Source: Micromonospora echinospora
GTDB lineage: Bacteria > Actinomycetota > Actinomycetes > Mycobacteriales > Micromonosporaceae
Direction: 5' to 3'
Length of the DNA: 64,000 nt
Assembly (NCBI RefSeq): GCF_900091495.1
Contig: NZ_LT607413.1
Span: 6,091,001-6,155,000 of the forward strand
Shown here: one piece after another, positions 1 to 7,955 of the stretch
Numbering within the stretch: the first letter of the stretch is position 1
How the letters are laid out: each line of letters opens with the position of its first letter
Notes under the pieces: model-generated
What the model was told of the DNA's origin: nothing
The model's input: the letters and a program-made list of their open reading frames with translations, nothing else
Database searches by the model: none
Translations under genes and position numbers: made by a program

Positions 1-916
1 CGTCGCTGACCCGCGTCATCGGTCCCTGCGCCACCGGGATCCGCACACCCCACGCCCGCGCCAGCGGTGCGCCCGGCGCCAGCGACGCACCCGCTGCGGC
101 GTCCCCGACCGCATCCGTGATCGCCGCGCGGATACCGCGCACCGCGGCGGTCGTCCTCCCCCAACGCTGCCGGAACACCGCGGCCAACCAGCCGTCCTCA
201 CCCACCGGCAGCAACGCGCCGACGCCGTCCGGTCGGCCGTCGCGGCGCACCCCCCGCACGCCATCACGTAGCACCGTCTCCGAGCCGTCCATCCGGCCGA
301 TCACGGCCCGCACGTCCTCCGGCAGATCCGACTCCGGCATCAGCGCGAACTGGCTGTCCACCACCACACCAGCCGCCCCACCCACCACACACGCGGCGGC
401 CGTACGCGGCCCGATCCCGCCAGCCACCCACACCGGCAGGTCCAGCGCCTCATCGGCGAGCAACTGCTGCAACAGAACGAACGAACTCAGCTCACCGACC
501 CGTCCGCCCGCCTCCGAACCGCGTGCGATCAACCCGTACGCACCGTTCGCCGCCGCCGTATGCGCCTCCGTGCGACTTGTCACCTCCACCAGCACCCGAT
601 AACGCTCCGCCGACGTCCTCAGCGGCCACGAACCATCCGCCGGCAGGACAACGAAACTCACGCGGTCCTTCGCGGCGCGCTCCACGTCGGCCACCGTCGC
701 GGCACAGCCCGCAGGCACCCGCACCCCGATCGGTCCTGCCGACCTCGCCGCCGCCTGCTCCAGCGCCCGCAGCGTCGGGCGGTCGCCCCGGGCCAGATCG
801 AACACGCCGAGCCCACCACCCGCATCGGCAGCCACGACCATCTGCGGGCTGGGCTCAACCGCACCACATGGATTGATTACGATCACCAAATTGCGACTGG
901 CGGGTGCGGTATTCAT
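1..916 (-). CDS. PfaD-like / 2-nitropropane dioxygenase-type flavin domain protein, N-terminal part (likely head of a polyketide synthase)
   Basis: The reading frame opens at an ATG at 916 (GGGAG upstream) and runs off the left edge, giving 305 residues and no stop. The translation is a TIM-barrel nitronate monooxygenase/enoyl reductase type: an N-terminal strand ending in NPCG, a glycine-rich stretch VAADAGGGLGVFDL, VWVAGGIGPRTAAACVVGGA (FMN phosphate-binding type) around residue 180, and QGPMTRVSD near the window edge. That last motif is typical of the second flavin domain of PfaD-type proteins, so two tandem barrels are expected. Such domains serve as FMN enoyl reductases in PUFA/iterative PKS systems, either free-standing or fused ahead of KS-AT modules in actinobacterial PKSs. 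Which applies here depends on the unseen part. The first barrel has lost the canonical active-site region, so it may be structural. Confidence 0.7.
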   Translation of the reverse strand, partial: MNTAPASRNLVIVINPCGAVEPSPQMVVAADAGGGLGVFDLARGDRPTLRALEQAAARSAGPIGVRVPAGCAATVADVERAAKDRVSFVVLPADGSWPLRTSAERYRVLVEVTSRTEAHTAAANGAYGLIARGSEAGGRVGELSSFVLLQQLLADEALDLPVWVAGGIGPRTAAACVVGGAAGVVVDSQFALMPESDLPEDVRAVIGRMDGSETVLRDGVRGVRRDGRPDGVGALLPVGEDGWLAAVFRQRWGRTTAAVRGIRAAITDAVGDAAAGASLAPGAPLARAWGVRIPVAQGPMTRVSD

Positions 917-1511
917 CGAACTCCCGTCGATTGGGTCAGGCGCGCCGGCACTTCCAGTCCGTCTGCTGCGCCGGCGGGTTTCGTCGCAGCCGACAGCGTG
1001 GTCTCCGCCAACGTGGCCGGGTCTATGAACGCTTTAGCGCTTCTCCTGCGAAAGCCAGGTCTCTGTGCTGTCGCGCCCCCCGGATGGCCCCAGTTGCGGC
1101 TCTTCACGATCGAGTAGCGGTGCCGCACGCCCGTCGTCCGTGTGTCACCTCAGCGATGGTGAGCCACACGGTGTCACCGCCGCGTCACCACACGCGCGTG
1201 CAAAGTGCCTCACGTTCGGCCCACTCCACGCCCGTTCGCGACGGCGGTCGCGCCTACGTCACCACCAGGGGCCATTCGCCCGAGAAGGGTACGTCTTTGG
1301 CGTGTTGCTCCCCTCACCCGTTTTGTCTGATAAAACCGAGTTCAGTCCACATTCACATTGACCTCGGAGGCATCGAGGACTGTCGAAAAAAGGCATCTGT
1401 CCGAGACGCGGACACCTGCCCGCCCAGCGGGTCCATCCCCCGTCACCCACCCGCACCCGGAGTCCTGGCAACAGCCGCCCGACGCATCGCCACCCGACGA
1501 AAGGACCATCT
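917..1511. other. Divergent intergenic region, no gene seen
   Basis: About 595 bases separate the divergently transcribed PfaD-like gene and the secreted protein gene. Both promoters must lie here. All longer frames in it are arginine/proline-rich and look like GC-rich noise. A relatively AT-rich patch around 1318-1365 is the most promoter-like stretch. I recognise no structured RNA. Confidence 0.5.
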
Positions 1512-3362
1512 ATGGACAGGACCCAGATCTTTGCCCGGTCCCTGCTTCCCGCCGCCATCCTGGCGACCATGCCGCTACTCGCCACGGTGCCGGCGGCCGC
1601 CGACAGCTCCAGTGTGGGTACGGTCGGACCGACGCTCGCGTTCGCGGATCAGCCACCCATGTCGGACGGGCCGTCGGCACGGGCGCCCGCCGGACCGGAA
1701 CTGCTGGCCAAAGCCGCGCCGGACGAGTGCTTCGCCGGCATCGGTAAGCCATATCCACCCGGGCCGCCGTGCGGAGTCGGCGTGCCGAAAGTGAACCAGT
1801 CCTACGTGTGGGGCCTGACCAGATCGGACGACCAACTCTGGTTCGGGACGGCTCCCAACGTCCACTGCCTCACCTTGGGGAAGGGCCTCAAGCTGACGAA
1901 GCCGATCCAGAACGACGATTACGTGTGCGAGTACGGCGAGAGTCAACTGCGGAAGCAAATCCCGTTTCTCCCGGCCGTAGGAGGGGACTGGCGTCCACCG
2001 GACGTGTTCCGCTACGACACGCGGACGGGGCAACTGACCGACAAGGGCGGCGACATCGCCAACGCGTCCGTGCTGGACAGACTGCGGCTGAACTCGACGA
2101 TCGGGATCCGCGCCGCCGGCTCCCACCAGGGCGTCGTACTGCTCGGGGGACCGTCTCTCGGCGGCCTCAACCTGTTCGCCTTCGACAGCGAGTCGGGCCG
2201 GTACCTCGGATCGACAACCCTCTCCCGGTACGGCAACATCCGGAACTTCGTGGTCGCCGACGGCGCTCTCTACGCCGGCGTCGGCGTCGGGCTCGACGGT
2301 CTGGGCGGGGGTGAGGTGCTGCGCTGGACCGGCACCAAGGACGCCCCGTTCGGGTTCAGCGTGGTGGCTGATCTGCCGGGACAGGTCGCGGACATCACCT
2401 CACACCAGGGACGGATCGCCCTCATCACCTGGCCCAGCGCTGGTGTCCAGGGCCGGGTTCCCGGCGTGTGGCTGAGCCCGCGCCTGGCGGACGGAGAGCC
2501 GGGCCTCACTCCCGCCGACGCCGACGGCTGGAGCCGGATATGGAACGCGGCCCAGTACGAGCCGGACCCCGTCGTGGCCGAGACGTACGGCCTGGGCGGG
2601 CTCGCCTCGTACGGCGGTTACCTCTACTGGGGGACGATGCATGTGCCGCTGAAGGCCACGCAGGCGCACACGAAGCGCTACGGGACGACGCGTGGCCAGG
2701 CAGACCCCGTCGCGGTGCAGAACACGCAGCGCACGGCGAGCGTTTTCCGGGCCGCCGACTTCGATGCCGACTGCGGATGTGAGGAGGGCAAGGCGTCGGT
2801 CGAGCTTCTGTACGGCGAGTCGAAGCTGCCGGCATTCGATCCGGAGGCGAACAACGGGGCGGGCGAGTGGCGGCTGACCCCGACCGGGTACACGCCCAGG
2901 TTCGGCGCGGCGGGATTCGGTAACGGCTACAACAACTACATCTGGAAGATGGTGGTGGCTGGCGGCTCGCTGTACGTCGGCACCATGGACTGGAGCTACC
3001 TGGGCCGGGCGTCCGGCAGCGGGGTCCGAGCCGCGCTCGGCGCCGCCGACGCCACGTCGTACGGCGCCGACCTGTGGGCGTTCGACAACCCGAACGAGCC
3101 TGCCAAGCCGGTCGACACGACCGGACTCGGCAACTATCTCAACTACGGCATCCGCACCATGGTGGCCGACGATTCGAACATCTACCTTGGTATGGCGAAC
3201 CCGATGAACCTGCGGACCGACAAGCAGGATGATGTCCCGGAGGGCGGTTGGGAGCTGATCCGGCTCCCCCTGGCCACTTCGAACCCCTCCTACGGCGGGA
3301 AGGGGCGACCGCTCCCGCCCGGGAGTGACGCCAGCGGGGCAGCGCCGGCCTACGGGAAGTGA
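1512..3362 (+). CDS. Secreted protein of unknown function, probable beta-propeller-like repeats
   Basis: 616 residues. The ATG at 1512 follows GAAAGGA. A Sec signal peptide is evident (basic start, hydrophobic core LLPAAILATMPLLATVPA, AxA cleavage near residue 30). The mature part contains repeated blocks of the form strand-Gly-x-LYVG/LYWG, for example WGLTRSDDQLWFGT, DGALYAGVGVG, YGGYLYWGTMH, GGSLYVGTMDW and DSNIYLGMA. This suggests a blade-like beta-propeller fold. Several Cys residues (residues ~77-130 and ~420) could form disulphides. No catalytic signature was recognised. The gene stands alone upstream of a secreted esterase and is closed by a very strong hairpin. An extracellular binding or surface role is inference only. 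Confidence 0.75.
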   Translation: MDRTQIFARSLLPAAILATMPLLATVPAAADSSSVGTVGPTLAFADQPPMSDGPSARAPAGPELLAKAAPDECFAGIGKPYPPGPPCGVGVPKVNQSYVWGLTRSDDQLWFGTAPNVHCLTLGKGLKLTKPIQNDDYVCEYGESQLRKQIPFLPAVGGDWRPPDVFRYDTRTGQLTDKGGDIANASVLDRLRLNSTIGIRAAGSHQGVVLLGGPSLGGLNLFAFDSESGRYLGSTTLSRYGNIRNFVVADGALYAGVGVGLDGLGGGEVLRWTGTKDAPFGFSVVADLPGQVADITSHQGRIALITWPSAGVQGRVPGVWLSPRLADGEPGLTPADADGWSRIWNAAQYEPDPVVAETYGLGGLASYGGYLYWGTMHVPLKATQAHTKRYGTTRGQADPVAVQNTQRTASVFRAADFDADCGCEEGKASVELLYGESKLPAFDPEANNGAGEWRLTPTGYTPRFGAAGFGNGYNNYIWKMVVAGGSLYVGTMDWSYLGRASGSGVRAALGAADATSYGADLWAFDNPNEPAKPVDTTGLGNYLNYGIRTMVADDSNIYLGMANPMNLRTDKQDDVPEGGWELIRLPLATSNPSYGGKGRPLPPGSDASGAAPAYGK

Positions 3363-3374
3363 CAAGCCCGTTCG

Positions 3375-3413
3375 GGCGCGGGCGGTCGGCGCAGAGCGCC
3401 GACCGCCCGCGCC
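3375..3413 (+). terminator. Strong hairpin terminator after the secreted propeller-like protein
   Basis: A perfect 17-bp GC-only stem (3375-3391 pairing with 3397-3413) with a 5-base loop begins 12 bases after the stop codon at 3362. There is no U tract, as is common for actinobacterial terminators. Confidence 0.75.
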
Positions 3414-3445
3414 GCTGACGACGAGCACCGTGAGGGGGATACCTC

Positions 3446-4480
3446 ATGTACCGGCCAACCACGAGAGCGGCGACCGTCAGGCGCACCACGTCAGCGGTGG
3501 CGGCGGCGGTCGCGGTGGTCCTCACCGTGCTGATCGGCTGCGACGTGATGCGTCCGCTGCGGCGGGATGCCGCCGTACCGACCACGCCGCCCGGGACCTC
3601 GCCGACCGGGTCCGGCCTTCGAAGCCCGGTGGCCAGGGGATCGTCCGCCCACACCGTCACGGTGGCCGGCAGGGAACGCACCTTCCGGCTGTACCGGCCG
3701 GCCAAGCTGTCGCTGTCTGCGCCGGTACCGTTGGTGGTGATGCTGCACGGCGCCCTTGGGAACGGTCGCCAGGCAGAGACGGCATACGGGTGGAACGCCG
3801 CGGCGGAACGTAAGGGCTTCGTGGTCGCGTACCCGGACGGACTCCACCGGTCCTGGGCGGTGAGCGCCCACTGCTGCGGGCGACCGGCCCATGACGACGT
3901 CGACGACGTGGCGTTCATCGTCGCCACGGTGGCCGACATCTCCGCCAAGCTGTCGATCGATCCGAACCGGACCTATGCCGCCGGCATATCCAACGGCGGG
4001 ATGCTCGCCTACCGACTGGCCTGCGACACCACCACCTTCGCCGCGATCGGGGTGGTGGCGGGAACGCTGCTCGGGCCATGCCCGTCGCCGGCACCGATCT
4101 CCCTGATCCATATCCACGGGACAGCCGACGACGTGGTCCCGTACGACGGCCGGCCGGGGAAGCTGGACAACGGCGGGACCGGGCTGCGCCCAGTGAAGAT
4201 CGACGGCGGACCCGTCGCCGACCAGATCGACCGGTGGCGGAAGGTCGCGCGATGCGCCGCTCCGGAGGCGCGTACCGCTGGAGCCGTCACCACGTCGGCC
4301 GCCCGCTGTCCGGATGGGCGCGACGTCGAGCTGATCACCATCGCCGACGCGGGGCACCAATGGCCGGGCGCGTCGCCGGCGATGGTGGAACGCCTTCTCG
4401 GAATGGACCCACCCTCGACGGCCCTGGCCGCTACCGAATCGATCTGGCGCTTCTTCGCGAACCACCCACGCAACAGCTGA
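3446..4480 (+). CDS. Secreted lipoprotein esterase, LpqC / PHB depolymerase-feruloyl esterase family
   Basis: 344 residues. The ATG has GAGGGGG upstream. The N-terminus is a lipoprotein signal with lipobox LIGC (Cys32), so the protein is likely anchored outside the membrane. It is an alpha/beta hydrolase of the CE1/LpqC group: oxyanion-hole block VVMLHGALGN (~residues 95-104), nucleophile elbow GISNGG with Ser182, the HIHGTADDVVPY acid loop, and the terminal histidine block DAGHQWPG. These families hydrolyse acyl esters such as feruloyl-xylan, acetyl-xylan or short polyhydroxyalkanoates. The exact substrate cannot be read from the sequence. With the pectate lyase and protease elsewhere in the window it fits a saprophyte's secreted degradative set. 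Confidence 0.85.
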   Translation: MYRPTTRAATVRRTTSAVAAAVAVVLTVLIGCDVMRPLRRDAAVPTTPPGTSPTGSGLRSPVARGSSAHTVTVAGRERTFRLYRPAKLSLSAPVPLVVMLHGALGNGRQAETAYGWNAAAERKGFVVAYPDGLHRSWAVSAHCCGRPAHDDVDDVAFIVATVADISAKLSIDPNRTYAAGISNGGMLAYRLACDTTTFAAIGVVAGTLLGPCPSPAPISLIHIHGTADDVVPYDGRPGKLDNGGTGLRPVKIDGGPVADQIDRWRKVARCAAPEARTAGAVTTSAARCPDGRDVELITIADAGHQWPGASPAMVERLLGMDPPSTALAATESIWRFFANHPRNS

Positions 4481-4535
4481 ACTCCCGGCGTCGTCGAGAC
4501 CCCGGCAGTCCCAGGGTGAGCCTGCGACCGCCGCG

Positions 4536-4570
4536 CTGGGGATCGAACCAGTGACCTCTTCGTCCCGAAC
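4536..4570 (-). other. tRNA 3'-half-like fragment, possible attachment-site remnant
   Basis: Read on the minus strand from 4570, the sequence runs from an anticodon-loop-like TTCGGGA through a variable-loop-like AGGTCA into a T-arm-like CTGGTTCGATCCCAG. The 5' half of a tRNA and the 3' CCA-proximal stem are missing on the two sides, so this is not a functional tRNA. Conserved tRNA cores of this extent are what actinobacterial integrases leave as att copies. It lies between the convergent ends of the esterase gene and the XRE operon. No integrase is in the window. Confidence 0.35.
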
Positions 4571-4606
4571 TGGCGGCGGGGCGGTTGGTGCGGGTGTCGT
4601 TCGAGA

Positions 4607-4846
4607 TCATCCGGTTTGCTGCGGGTCGTCCGGGTCGGGTGTGGTTGGCTCGGTTGCGGTACTTCGCTGCTGTACTTCCTCGGCGGTGCGGAGGACGTCG
4701 CGGGCGGCGGTCGCCACCGGGCAATCTGCGGTCCGGCAGATCGGACAGCGGCCGTCGGGTCCGGGTCGGTGGTCGCGGAGGACCCAGCGGGCGGTGAGGA
4801 TCAGCCGGTTGCGGATCTGCGCCAGGGACAGGAACGGTGCGGTCAT
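4607..4846 (-). CDS. Small conserved actinobacterial protein, third gene of the XRE regulator operon
   Basis: 79 residues. The ATG at 4846 lies 2 bases after the TGA of the upstream regulator, so the two are almost certainly co-translated. The middle of the protein carries a compact Cys cluster, CPICRTADC, which could bind zinc. A helical, charged segment follows (ATAARDVLRTAEEV) and the tail is Pro/Asp/Thr-rich and disordered. I do not recognise a named family. The context suggests an accessory to the XRE/TPR regulator, perhaps in DNA or partner binding. Confidence 0.65.
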   Translation of the reverse strand: MTAPFLSLAQIRNRLILTARWVLRDHRPGPDGRCPICRTADCPVATAARDVLRTAEEVQQRSTATEPTTPDPDDPQQTG

Positions 4847-4848
4847 CC

Positions 4849-6051
4849 TCAGCCCACCCCGAGGGTGGTAGCGAGGTGGGTGAGCGTCGTCGGGGCGTCG
4901 GGGTCGCGGGCGACTTGGGCGAGGAGGTCCCGGCCGGCTGGTCGGTGGCGGATCTCGGCCGGTGCGATCCGTTCGGCCTCCAATAGGATCCGGCCGGCGT
5001 TGACCGGGTCGTCGGCGTGCAGGTACGCGCGGGCGATATCGATCAGGTACGCGGCGCGATGCTCGGCCGACAGCCACCGCCAACCGTCGCGCCCAGTCAC
5101 CCTCTCGTGGCGGGCCACGGCTTCCTCCGCGTCACCGCGTTCCGCCGCCACAGTGATGCGGGCCAGCTCCACCGCTGTCGGTCCGAACCCGGTCCGGTGG
5201 TGGTCGTGCCCGTCCCCCACCCCGGCCGCCATCTCGGCGGCCTCGTCGATCAGCTCGACAGCGGTGCGGTCATCCCCGTCGCGCGCGGCGGCCAGGGCGG
5301 CCTGAACCAGCAACGTCCCGCACAGGGACAGCTCGGCCGGGTCGCCGAACTCGACCACCGGCGGGGCGATCCGGTACGCGGCAGCCAACATCACCGACTT
5401 CGCCACCCGTGCCTGCCCTGACTCGCGTAACACCTGACCGAGTTGCACGGAAGCGGCAGCCACCAACTCCCGGTCACCGGTAGCAGCGGTCATCGCCCGG
5501 TCGACGGCCAGCCATGCCACGTCGGGGGCACCGAGCTTCACCAGCAACGCCGCCGTCACCCGGTACGTCTCCACCAGCGGCACCCGACCCCCGCCGGGAT
5601 CGTGGGCGTGGGTGCGCTGCGCGCTGGCCACCAACTGCGGCAGCAGGTCGACGGCCTGCGGGTAGCGGGCGTGCTGGAAGGTCGTCCAGGCGTGGGCCAT
5701 CTCCTGCGTCAGCCTCTCGGCCGGCATGACAGGGCGGCGGGGAGCCGGCCGCTCCAACGCGATCTCGTACGTCGACAGCGCTACCCGGATCCGCTCCACA
5801 CCCTCGACACGCTCGCTCAGCCCGGCCGGCTGCGCGTCCCGACCGAGCAGCACCGCCGTGTCGATCCGCAGCACGGCAGCGATGTTGTGAAGCGTCGACA
5901 CCTTGTCGAGCGACCGGACACCCCGCTCGACCTTGTCGACCCAGCTCTTGGACTTGCCCAGCCGATCCGCGAGCACCTGCTGAGACAGCTTCCGCCGTCC
6001 TCGCCAGTACGCCACCCGACGACCGACCGGCAGCAGGTCAGTGCGGTCCAC
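4849..6051 (-). CDS. XRE-family HTH regulator with TPR-like C-terminal region
   Basis: Chosen start is a GTG at 6051; further upstream the frame becomes an arginine-rich extension unlike a folded protein, and it overlaps another small gene. About 400 residues: an N-terminal helix-turn-helix (LSQQVLADRLGKSKSWVDKVERG, residues ~20-43) followed by a long alpha-helical region with Ala/Leu-rich TPR-like pairs up to the end. This layout, DNA-binding head plus TPR sensor, is common among actinobacterial regulators that often sit next to developmental or secondary-metabolite genes. It overlaps the upstream tiny gene by 14 bases and is followed after 2 bases by a 79-residue gene. No effector can be inferred. 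Confidence 0.8.
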   Translation of the reverse strand: MDRTDLLPVGRRVAYWRGRRKLSQQVLADRLGKSKSWVDKVERGVRSLDKVSTLHNIAAVLRIDTAVLLGRDAQPAGLSERVEGVERIRVALSTYEIALERPAPRRPVMPAERLTQEMAHAWTTFQHARYPQAVDLLPQLVASAQRTHAHDPGGGRVPLVETYRVTAALLVKLGAPDVAWLAVDRAMTAATGDRELVAAASVQLGQVLRESGQARVAKSVMLAAAYRIAPPVVEFGDPAELSLCGTLLVQAALAAARDGDDRTAVELIDEAAEMAAGVGDGHDHHRTGFGPTAVELARITVAAERGDAEEAVARHERVTGRDGWRWLSAEHRAAYLIDIARAYLHADDPVNAGRILLEAERIAPAEIRHRPAGRDLLAQVARDPDAPTTLTHLATTLGVG

Positions 6052-6208
6052 GACGCCACCGCCGATCCGGCACCGCTCGCGTCGTCTCCTCGACCGGTAC
6101 CCGATCCGCCTCGGCCTGCGCAAGAATCCGCCGCTTCGCTGCCTCCCGCTCGGCGGCCTCCGCCTGTTCACCCCGGCTTGATCCTGGATCACGCTGCGTA
6201 TCGCCCAC
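6038..6208 (-). CDS. Tiny charged protein, first gene of the XRE regulator operon
   Basis: About 56 residues from a GTG at 6208, chosen because GGAGG sits about 7 bases upstream. A second in-frame GTG at 6214 is too close to that site. The protein is a highly charged helix (AEAAEREAAKRRILAQAEA) with a basic C-terminus. It overlaps the XRE gene start by 14 bases, so the regulator is probably translated by coupling. No family was recognised. Confidence 0.5.
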   Translation of the reverse strand: MGDTQRDPGSSRGEQAEAAEREAAKRRILAQAEADRVPVEETTRAVPDRRWRRGPH

Positions 6209-6385
6209 CTGCACCCCTCCGGAAGGGGCACGGCGGTGGGCTCTTGGAAGGACCGCCACCGCCGCGCCGGCTCAGAGGCGCGGCGGCAGTCCTACCAGTA
6301 CGGATCAACACAGCCACGCCCGTGATCGGGACGCTACGGACAGCAAACATGACCCCTGGAACGCTTACGCACCACTATCGGCCGA

Positions 6386-7567
6386 TTACTGTGCGGTCAT
6401 GCTCATGCGCTCGCAGAGGCCCCGCAGCTCCGGTGAGGTTGCGCCCCGCCGCAGCAACGACCGCACCGTCTCCCGGGCCGACGTCGACGAACGGGCGTGC
6501 TGTGGGCCGACTCGTTCCGCCGCGAGCAGCATCCGCACGGCCTCCCGGTCCCGGCCGACAGCCTCAGCGGCCCGCCCCATGTCGAGCCAGAAGTACACCT
6601 GCCGTACCGGCGGCAGGCCGGTCAGGTCCACGCCGGCGGCCGTCTGCATCGCCCCCTCCGGACGGCCTGTGTCGAGCTGAAAGGCCATACGCCACAACGC
6701 CACGTTCCGTGGGCCCCAGGCGAGATCCCAGCTTTCGGTCTCCCCGGTATGCGCGGCAATCCGCGCCGCTTCGGCAAGATGATCCTCGGCGCTCGCCTGG
6801 TCGCGCAGGCCGGCAAGGTGATGCGCCCGTGCCAGGTGCAGGAAGCCGAGCACGTCCAGAGCACCGACCGCCCCGCTACCCGCGAGGTCGGCACCCGCCG
6901 CGTCACACAGCGCCCGTGCCGGCCCGTACGCGCCGGAGTAGGCGGACACCCGAGCCCGGTTGGCCGCCGCCACCCCCGCCGCCACCGGATCATCGAGCAG
7001 GCCCGCCGCCTCGGCACAGCGCTCTGCGGCAAGCCACGCGTGAGCCGGATAGCTGACGTTGAGCAGGGAACCCATCGCCACGCCGTACACCGGCACCATT
7101 TCCGCCAACGCCGCACGCCGGTCGGTCAGAGCGTGCATCGCCGGCACCAGGTCGACGAGCCGACGCAGGGCACCCGCGTAGTCACACCGGCCGTACAGGA
7201 CACGCACGAGCCCGGCCTCCCGACGCACCTGCTCGACGGTGGCCGGCACGTCACGCCGGACGGCCATGGGCGTGTCCATCATGATCCGCCACACCCGCTC
7301 CGCGTCGATCCGAGCAGCGTCAAGCTGCCGATCGGCAGGCGTATACGGCTGCCCAGTCAAGTCAACCACCGAGCACTCAAGAGCAGCGGCCAGATCCACC
7401 ACCATGTACCGGTCGGTGCGCTGCTGGCCGCGCTCGATACGCGACCAGGACGTATGGGAGATGCCAGCACGACTGGCGGCATGGCGAATGCTCCAGCCAC
7501 GCAGCTCGCGACGGGCCCGAATGCGATCACCGATCGACGGATCGGCAGGTATGGGGCGACGAGACAT
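6386..7567 (-). CDS. Second XRE-family HTH regulator with TPR-like region
   Basis: 393 residues from the ATG at 7567, with GGGA upstream; the 33 residues of frame before it are Cys/Arg-rich and unlikely to be translated. The HTH is at residues ~15-45 (GWSIRHAASRAGISHTSWSRIERG). The remainder is a helical repeat region with GDQASAEDHLAEAARIA-like TPR helices and a C-terminal ETVRSLLRRG block. It resembles the regulator just downstream in layout but not closely in sequence. It appears to be a stand-alone gene, separated by 177 bases from the three-gene operon. Confidence 0.8.
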   Translation of the reverse strand: MSRRPIPADPSIGDRIRARRELRGWSIRHAASRAGISHTSWSRIERGQQRTDRYMVVDLAAALECSVVDLTGQPYTPADRQLDAARIDAERVWRIMMDTPMAVRRDVPATVEQVRREAGLVRVLYGRCDYAGALRRLVDLVPAMHALTDRRAALAEMVPVYGVAMGSLLNVSYPAHAWLAAERCAEAAGLLDDPVAAGVAAANRARVSAYSGAYGPARALCDAAGADLAGSGAVGALDVLGFLHLARAHHLAGLRDQASAEDHLAEAARIAAHTGETESWDLAWGPRNVALWRMAFQLDTGRPEGAMQTAAGVDLTGLPPVRQVYFWLDMGRAAEAVGRDREAVRMLLAAERVGPQHARSSTSARETVRSLLRRGATSPELRGLCERMSMTAQ

Positions 7568-7955
7568 CAGCGCGTTCCCAGGTAGAAGACCGACTTGGCG
7601 TCCTCGCCGGCCTCTATCCAGCAAGCCGCCACAACGGAAGGTACACCCGATCCTCACCCACAGCATCTACTGCCGCGCATGCATGCGGCATCTCCACCAT
7701 AAACGCGACTGTCTTCGACCCCTCGTTTGTAAGCTCTGCGCGCTTCGCCCAGGCGCGTCCGCGCACGTCTCTGACATCGGGCGCTGATTCGTAGCCCTCC
7801 GTCACTGGCCGCCCTGGTCCTCCTGCGACCTCCTGAGAGAGCGCTGCCATACCAATAGGACTCGTAGTGGTCGCGTGCCGTTGTCGCCGGCATGACCAGC
7901 TGGCATATCGGCGATTCCGTCGGGTGACGCCCCTGTTACCCGGCCTTGTCGGCCC
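7568..7955. other. Intergenic region, no gene seen
   Basis: 388 bases between the second XRE regulator and the end of the catabolic operon. A near-palindrome sits around 7669-7688 (TGCCGCGCATGCATGCGGCA), offset by one base pair from perfect symmetry. Reading frames here have low G/C at third positions and look non-coding. Confidence 0.4.

Noticed and set aside
2400..3428. Long minus-strand frame opposite the secreted propeller-like gene
   Set aside because: Low-complexity Arg/Val/Gly-rich translation complementary to a gene with signal peptide and ribosome site; a GC-rich shadow.
4536..4570. Functional tRNA gene
   Set aside because: Only the anticodon-loop to T-arm portion is present; D arm, 5' anticodon strand and acceptor stem are missing.
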